20,981 nt of DNA from Clostridia bacterium (lineage in GTDB: Bacteria > Bacillota_A > Clostridia > Oscillospirales > QAKW01), in the NCBI GenBank assembly GCA_017396865.1, contig JAFQKO010000080.1, forward strand, positions 1-20,981, written 5' to 3'. The position numbers were made by a program, and so were the translations under genes. Under the pieces are notes generated by a model, which was given only the letters and a program-made list of their open reading frames with translations, searched no databases and was not told where the DNA came from. Positions 12,879-20,170 of the stretch are shown here, piece after piece. Position 1 is the first letter of the stretch, and every line of letters starts with the position of its first letter.

Positions 12879-14552
12879 ATGCTGAATACAAAATTATTGC
12901 ACTCACTGCAACGGGTATTTCCCAATGATTGCCCGCAAAACGAAACGTTATCCCTATCGGGCGTTCGCAACGAGCGGCTTTCCTTTCAGCTTGCCTATCG
13001 CATGAAAGATCCGCAGATTACAACGCCGATCTTTATTCAAATCGAAAGCGAACTGCCGATCAACCTTTATGCAACCGAGTTTGTACCCGTGAAGCACACA
13101 GGTGCGGCGGGCTTTGAGAACCCGCCCGCCATCGGCCTCTACCCCGATATCCTTTGCCCCAAGGCAACCAATCCGGAGATCCAATTTTTAAACGTTCCCG
13201 GAACTTCAAAACGTTATAACGAAAAAGGCGAAAACTATATCCTCAATGCAAGCGGAGATTGCTGGCAGAGCATATGGTTTAACATCAACGAACAAGAAAA
13301 AATCATTCCCGCCGGCGAGTTTACCGTCACTCTGCATATTTTTGATGCAATGGGGCGAAATGAGGTAGAGACGCGAAAAATGACGGTTAAAATCGAGGAT
13401 GCAGTTCTGCCCGAGCAGACCCTTATCTATACCAACTGGCTTCATTGTGACTGCATCTGCGACCTGCACCACGTTGCGATCTTTTCGGAAGAGTTTTGGC
13501 GCATTTTGGAAAGCTATCTTCAAACAGCCGCCACCTTCGGCATGAACATGGTCTTGATGCCCGCCTTCACCCCTGAGCTGGATACCCCCATCGGCACCGA
13601 ACGGATGACAGTACAGTTAGTAGACGTTGGAAAAACGCAGGCGGGTTATCGCTTTGATTTTTCGAAGATGAAGCGGTTTGCAGCGCTTTGCAAAAAGGTT
13701 GGCATCCAATATTTAGAGCATGCGCACCTTTTCTCCCAGTGGGGCGCTACTGCCGCTCCGAAAATCGTTGATACCGACGGAAATCTCCTTTTTGGATGGG
13801 AGACCGATGCGGCCGGCGAAGAATATGGCAAATTCCTGAAGGAATACCTGAACGCATTACTTGCCTTTTTAAAGCAAGAGGACTTAGAGCAATCCATCTT
13901 TTTCCACATTTCCGACGAACCCAAAGATTTTATGCTGGAAGCATACCAAAAAGCAACCGAACAGGTGCGAGAGCTTTTAAAGGACTTTAACAGTGGCGAC
14001 GCCCTTTCACATTACTGCTTTTACGAAGACGGTACAGTTAAAACACCCATTGTTCGTACCAAAGCGATCGATGAATTTGCAGGGCGGTGCGATAATATGT
14101 GGGCCTACTACACCGGCAACGACGTTCAGGACGGATTGAGCAATCGCATTCTGACCGTGCCGCCCGAACGCAATCGCATCATGGGAATTCAGCTCTATCA
14201 ATATAAGATGAAAGGCTTCTTACATTGGGGGCTCAATTATTACTACGACGTTTTAAGCAACGGCATCTTTGATCCCCGCACCAATCCCTGCGGATATCGC
14301 AACCACGCAGGCACCTCCTTCTTCGTATATCCCAACTTTGACGGAACCGCCTCGCCCTCCATGCGGCAGGTGGTATTCGGCGACGGGCTCAACGATTACC
14401 GCTCCCTCCAAGCGTTGGAGCAAAAGCACGGACGACGCTTCTGCGAAAAACTGATCGAAAAATATTTCGGTAAAATGACCGTTCATACCCTACCCGAAAC
14501 GCCTGAAACCATTTTGAATTTCAGAGCGGAATTAAATCAATTGTTGGTATAA
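12879..14552 (+). CDS. GH123/DUF4091-like glycoside hydrolase, cytoplasmic
   Basis: A 557-residue protein with an N-terminal beta-sandwich-like half (about 1-175) and a C-terminal barrel. The segment FFHISDEPKD (residues 341-350) carries the adjacent Asp-Glu pair (D346-E347) that in GH123 beta-N-acetylgalactosaminidases performs substrate-assisted catalysis. Other typical segments are TNWLHCDCICD (185-195), NMVLMPAF (223-230), WAYYTGND and GFLHWGLNYYYD. I infer a glycosidase acting on N-acetylhexosamine-containing oligosaccharides, but DUF4091 proteins are mostly uncharacterised. No signal peptide is present. The frame extends to a TTG at 12846, but AGGAGG at 12865-12870, eight bases before the ATG at 12879, decides the start. 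It is monocistronic and ends in a terminator shared with the convergent copZ-like gene. Confidence 0.8.
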   Translation: MLNTKLLHSLQRVFPNDCPQNETLSLSGVRNERLSFQLAYRMKDPQITTPIFIQIESELPINLYATEFVPVKHTGAAGFENPPAIGLYPDILCPKATNPEIQFLNVPGTSKRYNEKGENYILNASGDCWQSIWFNINEQEKIIPAGEFTVTLHIFDAMGRNEVETRKMTVKIEDAVLPEQTLIYTNWLHCDCICDLHHVAIFSEEFWRILESYLQTAATFGMNMVLMPAFTPELDTPIGTERMTVQLVDVGKTQAGYRFDFSKMKRFAALCKKVGIQYLEHAHLFSQWGATAAPKIVDTDGNLLFGWETDAAGEEYGKFLKEYLNALLAFLKQEDLEQSIFFHISDEPKDFMLEAYQKATEQVRELLKDFNSGDALSHYCFYEDGTVKTPIVRTKAIDEFAGRCDNMWAYYTGNDVQDGLSNRILTVPPERNRIMGIQLYQYKMKGFLHWGLNYYYDVLSNGIFDPRTNPCGYRNHAGTSFFVYPNFDGTASPSMRQVVFGDGLNDYRSLQALEQKHGRRFCEKLIEKYFGKMTVHTLPETPETILNFRAELNQLLV

Positions 14553-14580
14553 GAAAAAGCCCCCATGGGGCTTTTTCTTA
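14550..14580. terminator. Symmetric bidirectional terminator containing both stop codons
   Basis: Arms 14550-14563 and 14567-14580 pair perfectly over 14 bp with a three-base loop, and A/T tracts form the outer stem. The TAA of the GH123-like gene and the TAA of the convergent copZ-like gene are the two ends of the hairpin. Confidence 0.93.
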
Positions 14581-14769
14581 TTCTACCTCAAAACCAAGAT
14601 CTTCGATAGTTTCGACAATTTTCGCTTTCAGCGAAGGATCGGCATTAAAGGATACCGTTTTCGTTTCGAGAGCAACCGAAACATCGGATACGCCTTCCAT
14701 CGCAGTCAGAGCATCGGTAACGCTCTTTACACAGTGCATACACATCATTCCATTTACCTTAATTTCCAT
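14578..14769 (-). CDS. copZ: CopZ-like copper chaperone (HMA domain)
   Basis: A 63-residue HMA protein with the copper-type motif MMCMHC (C10, C13). It should carry Cu+ in the cytoplasm and deliver it to the CopA pump encoded immediately upstream. Its ATG directly follows the copA TAA with no gap, and its AAGGAGG ribosome binding site lies within the last copA codons, so translation is likely coupled. The stop codon sits in the terminator shared with the GH123-like gene. It differs from the HMA protein at 8584-8805, which has DCANC, the form linked to Zn/Cd pumps. Confidence 0.92.
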   Translation of the reverse strand: MEIKVNGMMCMHCVKSVTDALTAMEGVSDVSVALETKTVSFNADPSLKAKIVETIEDLGFEVE

Positions 14770-16992
14770 TTATTTTTCCTCCTTAAAAAATCGCAATCTC
14801 AATGCGTTTGTCAAAACAGAAACAGACGAAAGGGACATCGCCGCCGCACCAATCATCGGATTCAGCAACGGCCCGCCGAACAGATACAAAATTCCGGCGG
14901 CAACAGGGATACCAAGGGTATTATAGCCGAATGCCCAGAATAGGTTTTGTTTGATATTTCGGATGGTTTTGCGAGAAAGCTCCATGGCCGTAGGAACCGA
15001 TGAAAGCGTACTATGCATCAATACGACGTCAGCAGAATTCATCGCAATATCCGTTCCGTTTCCGATCGCAATCCCCACATCGGCAGTAGCAAGCGCGGGC
15101 GCATCGTTAATTCCATCGCCAACCATCGCTACCCTTTTCCCGCCTTCCTGCAATTCCTTAACGATTGCAGCCTTATCGCCCGGTAAAACCTCTGCGCGAA
15201 TCTCGTCAATTCCCGCCTGCCGCGCGATAGCGATCGCAGTTGCTTGATGATCCCCGGTCAGCATCACCACCGAGATCCCTTTGGCGCGAAGCTTGGCGAC
15301 TGCCGCCGCACTATCCTCTTTCAAGGTATCAGCGATCGCAACCGCCCCAACAGCCACTCCATCGATCGCAAGATAAACAGGAGTCTTTCCCGCTTTGGCC
15401 CATTCATCAATTTGCGATTGCATGTTCGATATGTCAATTTGATGCGCATTCATCAAGCGAGCATTTCCCGCAAGGAGCGATTGTTCTTGAATCGAAGCGG
15501 ATATTCCATAACCGACTTGGTTTTGAAAGGCTGAAACCTCCAACAAGGAAACATCTTGATTTTCGGCATACTCTACGATTGCTCGCGCCAACGGATGCTC
15601 CGAGAGTCGCTCGGCAGAAGCCAGCGCTTGCAACAGTTTCTTTTTCTCATAGCCATCTATGGAATACAGATCTGTCACCATCGGCTTTCCGTTCGTCAAG
15701 GTGCCGGTTTTGTCAAACACAACGGTATCCACACGATGCAACATTTCCACCGCTTCGCCGTTCTTAAACAGCACACCGTATTCCGCGCCTTTACCGACGC
15801 CCACCATAATTGCAGTCGGCGTTGCCAACCCCAAAGCACAAGGGCAGGCAATAACGAGAACCGAGACCAAAACAGACAGACAAAAACCCCAGCTTTCGCC
15901 GCCCAGCTTCCAAGCGACCGCTGAAAGCAACGCAATCGCCATCACGATGGGAACAAACCAGCCCGAGACCACATCAGCCAAGCGGGCAATGGGGGCTTTG
16001 GAACCCTGGGCTTCCTCCACCATACGGATCATTCCTCCGAGTGTTGTTTCGTCACCCATGTGGGAGATCTTCACCTGAAGCGTTCCGTTTTGATTGATCG
16101 AGCCTGCGAAAACACGATCCTTTTCTCCCTTATCGATCGGCAGACTCTCCCCTGTCAGCATGGATTCATCCACCGTTGAATGACCCGATAAAACCACACC
16201 GTCGGCCGGAATTCGACTCCCCGGTTTGACCAACAGAATATCGCTATCCAGCAGTTTGGCGGTCGGCACCTCCAGCTCGATTCCATCGCGGATTACGAAG
16301 GTCGTTTTGGGAACGAGCCGCATCAAGGATTGGATCGCTTGGGAGGTTTTTCCTTTTGAGATCGATTCAAGGGTCTTGCCTAATAGAATCAACGTGATAA
16401 TAACACCGACCGATTCAAAATATAGTTCATGGACGGCATGGTGGTTGCCTTGCGCAATACGAACCAGCGAATAAACGCTGTATCCAAAGGCGGCCGTTGT
16501 TCCGACAGCGATCAAGCTATCCATATTGGGGCTGAATCGAAAGAGGGCGGAATAGCCAACCGTATAAAACCGATAACCGACGAGCATGGCGCCGATCGCT
16601 AAAATCAATTGGGTGATCGCATAGGCAAGCGGCTGGTTTTCAGGAGCAATAAAAGCAGGAACGGGCAAGCCGATCATCGGGCCCATTGCAATATAAAAGA
16701 GCGGACCGGCGAAGCAGGCGGCCGCAATCAGCTTACGGCGCATGATACGCACCTTTTTAGCGTTTTTATCCAAGTTTTCGCTGTTCTTTTTATGGGGTAC
16801 TGCACCAAAACCCGCCTTCTCAACGGCGGCAACGACAGCGGAAAAAGCATTGCTTTCCCCTTCAACCGTTAACCGCTCGGCGGCAAGGTTGACGTTGGCG
16901 CTCTGCACACCCTCGATTTTGCGGATGACCCGCTCGATGCGGGCGGCGCAAGCCGCACAGGTCATACCGGTTATATCAAATTCTTTTTTCAT
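14770..16992 (-). CDS. copA: Copper-exporting P1B-1 ATPase
   Basis: A 740-residue inner-membrane Cu+ pump. It has one N-terminal HMA domain (GMTCAAC, C12 and C15), about eight helices, TGES at 280-283, the metal site CPC (C383, C385), phosphorylation site DKTGTLT with D427, SEHPLARAI in the nucleotide domain and GDGINDAPALATADVGIAIG. The late helices carry YNTLGIPVAAG and MSLSSVSVLTNALRL, the YN and MxxSS signatures of Cu+ transporters. The frame continues to an upstream ATG at 17046, but AAAGGA (17005-17000) before the ATG at 16992 and the start of the HMA fold at that point decide the start. The promoter region is shared with a divergent HxlR gene; no CopY box or CsoR gene is seen. Confidence 0.95.
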   Translation of the reverse strand: MKKEFDITGMTCAACAARIERVIRKIEGVQSANVNLAAERLTVEGESNAFSAVVAAVEKAGFGAVPHKKNSENLDKNAKKVRIMRRKLIAAACFAGPLFYIAMGPMIGLPVPAFIAPENQPLAYAITQLILAIGAMLVGYRFYTVGYSALFRFSPNMDSLIAVGTTAAFGYSVYSLVRIAQGNHHAVHELYFESVGVIITLILLGKTLESISKGKTSQAIQSLMRLVPKTTFVIRDGIELEVPTAKLLDSDILLVKPGSRIPADGVVLSGHSTVDESMLTGESLPIDKGEKDRVFAGSINQNGTLQVKISHMGDETTLGGMIRMVEEAQGSKAPIARLADVVSGWFVPIVMAIALLSAVAWKLGGESWGFCLSVLVSVLVIACPCALGLATPTAIMVGVGKGAEYGVLFKNGEAVEMLHRVDTVVFDKTGTLTNGKPMVTDLYSIDGYEKKKLLQALASAERLSEHPLARAIVEYAENQDVSLLEVSAFQNQVGYGISASIQEQSLLAGNARLMNAHQIDISNMQSQIDEWAKAGKTPVYLAIDGVAVGAVAIADTLKEDSAAAVAKLRAKGISVVMLTGDHQATAIAIARQAGIDEIRAEVLPGDKAAIVKELQEGGKRVAMVGDGINDAPALATADVGIAIGNGTDIAMNSADVVLMHSTLSSVPTAMELSRKTIRNIKQNLFWAFGYNTLGIPVAAGILYLFGGPLLNPMIGAAAMSLSSVSVLTNALRLRFFKEEK

Positions 16993-17007
16993 AAAATCAT
17001 CCTTTGA

Positions 17008-17035
17008 TTGCAATTTTATATTCTTATGATATAAT
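17008..17035 (+). promoter_or_regulatory. Predicted promoter of the HxlR gene
   Basis: TTGCAA (17008-17013), 16-base spacer, TATAAT (17030-17035). The -10 overlaps the -10 of the divergent copA promoter. Confidence 0.6.
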
Positions 17036-17054
17036 AATATTATCATTTATGCAA
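17026..17054 (-). promoter_or_regulatory. Predicted promoter of copA-copZ
   Basis: Minus strand: TTGCAT (17054-17049), 17-base spacer, TATCAT (17031-17026). It overlaps the HxlR promoter almost completely, so RNA polymerase cannot occupy both at once. Confidence 0.6.
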
Positions 17055-17078
17055 GTATGCACTAAAATGTGCGATACT
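17054..17078. promoter_or_regulatory. Candidate HxlR operator dyad
   Basis: AGTAT-GCAC (17054-17062) and GTGC-GATACT (17069-17078) form an inverted repeat broken by one extra base, around spacer TAAAAT. It lies just after the predicted HxlR start site and abuts the copA -35, a fitting place for one regulator to control both genes. Confidence 0.5.
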
Positions 17079-17106
17079 ACCCAAAAGGATAGTGAGGAAA
17101 ACAACC

Positions 17107-17448
17107 ATGAACGAGATCCATTGCCCCGTTGGGGAAACCATCCGCCTGATCGGCGGGAAATACAAAGCCTTGATCCTTTGGTTTTTAACCGAAGGCGAAA
17201 AGCGGTACGGTGAATTGCAAAAGCTGATTCCGGAAGCCACCCCCAAGATGCTGACCCAGCAATTGCGGGAGCTGGAATCGGATGCACTCATCAGCCGTAC
17301 CGTTTACCCGGTCGTTCCGCCCAAGGTGGAATACACACTGACTGACCTCGGCCAAAGCATGGTGCCGATCCTGCGCTCCATGTACGACTGGGGCGAAACC
17401 TACCTGAAAGAGCGCGGCGTTTGCCCCAACTGCAGAATGAAAAAATGA
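17107..17448 (+). CDS. HxlR family winged-helix regulator, YodB-like cysteine layout
   Basis: A 113-residue DNA-binding protein with the HxlR fold: CPVGETIRLIGGKYKALILWFL at the N-terminus (C6), the recognition region TPKMLTQQLRELE (residues 45-57) and the wing VEYTLTDLG (74-82). Cysteines are C6, C106 and C109 (CPNC near the C-terminus). In Bacillus subtilis YodB, a quinone/diamide sensor of this family, C6 and two C-terminal cysteines form the redox switch, so a thiol-based sensor is a reasonable inference; metal sensing through the CxxC is an alternative. A GTG in frame at 17092 overlaps the ribosome binding site, so the ATG at 17107 (GAGGA eight bases upstream) is preferred. It is divergent from copA with overlapping promoters. 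Confidence 0.9.
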   Translation: MNEIHCPVGETIRLIGGKYKALILWFLTEGEKRYGELQKLIPEATPKMLTQQLRELESDALISRTVYPVVPPKVEYTLTDLGQSMVPILRSMYDWGETYLKERGVCPNCRMKK

Positions 17449-17467
17449 GCCCATAAGGCTCATTTTT
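17441..17467. terminator. Bidirectional terminator between HxlR and AraC genes
   Basis: Arms 17441-17451 and 17457-17467 (11 bp), loop CATAA, with T tracts on both strands. It holds the HxlR stop codon and can also end the convergent AraC transcript about 65 bases past its stop. Confidence 0.88.
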
Positions 17468-17530
17468 CTTTTAGCAGTTTTATCCATATAAAACAGCATT
17501 CATATCTATTGTATGATCATAAATAACACA

Positions 17531-18358
17531 TTATAATTTTAATCGAAAGGCGCTGGGAGTCTCTCCCGTTTGCGATTTAAAAATACGGCTGAAATAAAGA
17601 GGATCTTCAAATCCGACAGTTTCGGCAATATCAGCAACGGTGCTTTCGGTATTCAGGAGCAGTTCCTTTGCTACAAGGATCTGCTCATTTCTTTTATATT
17701 GCTGGGGTGCACAACCGTAAGTCTCCCTAAATAAATGCTCAAATCGCGACACGCTGAAGCCACACCGTTCCGCCAACTGCTCATTGGTAAGCTTGCAGTT
17801 ATAGTTTTCCTTGATCATCTCGCAAGCAGCGGCTATGAAACGGTTTTCAGCAGCATTATCGGAAGATGCTTCGGTCGCCTCACAAAGCAGTGTTACCAAA
17901 AGACCGCTACAGATCAATGACCGACGCGGATTGGCGCTTGACGCCGCACGAATCATCCGGTCCATGATCTTAATATATGGAGCGGCGGTATGAAAAACCA
18001 TCACCGAACGATTTAAACCTAATCTCTCCAGCAACTCCGCTGCCCGCGAACCGCCAAAATGGATCCAATAAGTTTCCGTGCCGTCGCTTGAATGATAGAA
18101 ATAATGCTGAGGCTGATCAGGACGATACAGCACCGCATGACCGGCAGACAGCACCTGCATTTCCCCGTCCAGCAGAAACGTGCCCTTCCCCTTATGGATG
18201 TAGATCAGTTGATAATCAGGAAATCCATTGGGACGATTAACAGCATGGATTTTTTCATCTTGCGCTAAAAGCTTCATCTGGCCGCAGGTAGCAACAGCAA
18301 GTTCTTCGTTAATATGATGGCGGTCCTCGCCTGGATCAACAAAGCCGATTCGATACAT
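17531..18358 (-). CDS. AraC family transcriptional regulator
   Basis: A 275-residue regulator with an N-terminal cupin-type sugar-sensing domain (about 1-150; GKGTFLLDGEMQVLSAGHAVLY, cited here only in part as GKGTFLLDG) and a C-terminal pair of helix-turn-helix motifs. The first is LTNEQLAERCGFSVSRFEHL, the second includes STVADIAETVGFEDPLYFSR with the usual GFEDPLYFSRIFK signature near the C-terminus. It is divergent from the GH35 beta-galactosidase with a 67-base gap, so it most likely controls that operon in response to a galactoside or its breakdown product, and may also regulate itself. AAGGAG at 18373-18368 supports the start. The ligand cannot be told from the sequence. Confidence 0.93.
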   Translation of the reverse strand: MYRIGFVDPGEDRHHINEELAVATCGQMKLLAQDEKIHAVNRPNGFPDYQLIYIHKGKGTFLLDGEMQVLSAGHAVLYRPDQPQHYFYHSSDGTETYWIHFGGSRAAELLERLGLNRSVMVFHTAAPYIKIMDRMIRAASSANPRRSLICSGLLVTLLCEATEASSDNAAENRFIAAACEMIKENYNCKLTNEQLAERCGFSVSRFEHLFRETYGCAPQQYKRNEQILVAKELLLNTESTVADIAETVGFEDPLYFSRIFKSQTGETPSAFRLKL

Positions 18359-18374
18359 AGCAGAATTCTCCTTA

Positions 18375-18391
18375 AGTTTAATTGTAGTTTA
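18375..18391. promoter_or_regulatory. Direct repeat AGTTTA x2, candidate AraC-family site
   Basis: AGTTTA occurs at 18375-18380 and 18386-18391, 11 bases apart (one helical turn). The second copy coincides with the -10 of the AraC gene promoter. AraC proteins often bind direct repeats, but six-base units are weak evidence. Confidence 0.3.
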
Positions 18392-18414
18392 GCACATTAA
18401 AACAAAACTGTCAA
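18386..18414 (-). promoter_or_regulatory. Predicted promoter of the AraC gene
   Basis: Minus strand: TTGACA (18414-18409), 17-base spacer, TAAACT (18391-18386). No comparable promoter is seen on the plus strand for the GH35 gene. Confidence 0.65.
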
Positions 18415-18425
18415 CGGAGGTAAAT

Positions 18426-20159
18426 ATGAAAGAAACATTTTTTGTAAGCGGTGACATCCACTATTTTCGCATCTATCCCGGCGGAATGCGGCGCAGGCTG
18501 GAGCTGATGAAGGCTTTTGGCATCACCGTTTTGCAGACCTACGTTCCTTGGAACCTACACGAGCCGAAAAAGGGCAAATTCGTATGGGACGGACTTTGCG
18601 ATCTGGAGGGCTTTTTATCGCTGGCGGATGAGATGGGCTTCCATGTTTTTCTGCGTCCTTCTCCCTACATCTGTTCCGAATGGGAGCTGGGCGGTATCCC
18701 CTCATGGGTGCTTGCCGACGGCGCGATCCTGCGCACCCATGACGAGAAGTTTTTACGGTGCGTAGCCGATTACTACAAGGTGCTTTGTGCAAAATTCCGC
18801 CCTTATCTCAAAACCAACGGCGGTCCCATTGCGGCGGTAGCCATTGAAAACGAATACGGCTCCTTCGGCAATGATCGCCAATATCTCGAAGCGCTCTGCA
18901 ATCTGCTCTCAGAGAACGGCATTAACGTTCCGTTCTATACAACCGACGGACATTTGAACACCGATTTGTTTTACGGCACAATTCCAAACGTCTGGGCGGG
19001 TGTCAATTATCGCATCGAAAGCAAAGAGGCAATCGAATCACTTAAAAAAAATCAAAAAAATAAGCCTGCACTGATCGGAGAATATTGGTCAGGGCGGGCG
19101 ATCCATTGGGGTGAGCCCTTCGAACACCGTGTAATTGAAGATGTGGCAAACGGCTTCAAGGAGGCGTTAGAGAACGACGGTCATCTTTCCTTTTATATGT
19201 TTGCGGGCGGCACTAATTTCGGATTTATGAACGGTGCAAATTTCGGACACAGCTTCAGCGTTCCGCGGGATACGCCCGCGCGCTATATTCCCCATACTAC
19301 GACCTACGATGAGGATGCCTTAATCAACGAGCAAGGACTGCCAACGAAAAAATACCACGCCTGCCGCAAGGTGCTTTGGGAGTTTCTCGGGAAGCCGATG
19401 CCGCCGATGCCAAAACAAAACTACCGCGCGCAGATTATTGAACCGATATCTCTGGATCAATCCTGCTCCCTTTGGGATACGGTGGACTACGGCAACGCAA
19501 AGCGATCGCTCCTTCCTCTGACGATGGAACAGATGGGGCAGGACTACGGATATCTGCTTTACCGCACCCATCTTATCGGATGCGGAGAACGAATGTCACT
19601 ATCCATTAAAGATCTGCACGACCGCGCCGATGTCTATATTGACCGAAAATACTACGGAACCATCATGCGTGATCGGGAAAACAGTATTGAGTTTTACATT
19701 CCCCGAAACAAGACGGTTACCATCGAGATTCTTTGCGAAAACATGGGCCGTATCAACTATGGAATCAAGATGAACGAGCAAAAGGGAATCTGCGGCCCTG
19801 TAATCGTTAAAACCCGCCATTGGATACAGCTTTTCGATTGGGAAACCCTTTCCGTGCCATTGAAAGACCTCAACTGCGATACCAAACCGTTTATACCCGC
19901 CAAGGGGCCGGTAATCCTTAAAGGGGCCTTTAATGCCGAGCCCGGGATCGATACCTTTTTGGATTTAAGAAATATGAAGAAGGGCTTTGTACTCGTTAAT
20001 GGCTTCAATCTCGGACGCTATTGGAATGTAGGGCCGCAATACACCCTTTACGTCCCCGGTGAATTATTGAAGGAGCAAAACACCATCGAAATCTTTGAGC
20101 ATTACGGTGCCACATCATACAAAAAGATCAAAACAAGAAAAACAGCCATCTTAAAATGA
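18426..20159 (+). CDS. GH35 beta-galactosidase, cytoplasmic
   Basis: A 577-residue family 35 glycosidase. The TIM barrel covers roughly residues 5-320: SGDIHYFRI near the start, TYVPWNLHEP (38-47), RPSPYICSEWELGG (77-90), the acid/base glutamate E143 in AIENEYGSF and the nucleophile E219 in LIGEYWSGRAIHWG. The C-terminal part contains the beta-rich domains usual for this family, with VNGFNLGRYW near residue 525. It should release terminal beta-linked galactose from oligosaccharides. No signal peptide is present, so substrates must be imported. GGAGG at 18416-18420 lies five bases before the ATG. The next gene starts 11 bases after the stop, so the two form an operon under the divergent AraC regulator. 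Confidence 0.94.
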   Translation: MKETFFVSGDIHYFRIYPGGMRRRLELMKAFGITVLQTYVPWNLHEPKKGKFVWDGLCDLEGFLSLADEMGFHVFLRPSPYICSEWELGGIPSWVLADGAILRTHDEKFLRCVADYYKVLCAKFRPYLKTNGGPIAAVAIENEYGSFGNDRQYLEALCNLLSENGINVPFYTTDGHLNTDLFYGTIPNVWAGVNYRIESKEAIESLKKNQKNKPALIGEYWSGRAIHWGEPFEHRVIEDVANGFKEALENDGHLSFYMFAGGTNFGFMNGANFGHSFSVPRDTPARYIPHTTTYDEDALINEQGLPTKKYHACRKVLWEFLGKPMPPMPKQNYRAQIIEPISLDQSCSLWDTVDYGNAKRSLLPLTMEQMGQDYGYLLYRTHLIGCGERMSLSIKDLHDRADVYIDRKYYGTIMRDRENSIEFYIPRNKTVTIEILCENMGRINYGIKMNEQKGICGPVIVKTRHWIQLFDWETLSVPLKDLNCDTKPFIPAKGPVILKGAFNAEPGIDTFLDLRNMKKGFVLVNGFNLGRYWNVGPQYTLYVPGELLKEQNTIEIFEHYGATSYKKIKTRKTAILK

Positions 20160-20170
20160 GGGAGTTCATC

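Noticed and set aside
17474..17497. AT-rich inverted repeat GTTTTAT-CCAT-ATAAAAC after the AraC gene end
   Set aside because: The stem is weak, has no T tract, and the nearby bidirectional terminator at 17441-17467 already explains transcript ending.
18388..18403. Sequence TTTAGCACATT upstream of GH35 resembling TTCAGCACATT upstream of the GH123-like gene
   Set aside because: The shared core is only about eight bases and the inverted partner present at 12803-12817 is missing here, so a common operator is not supported.
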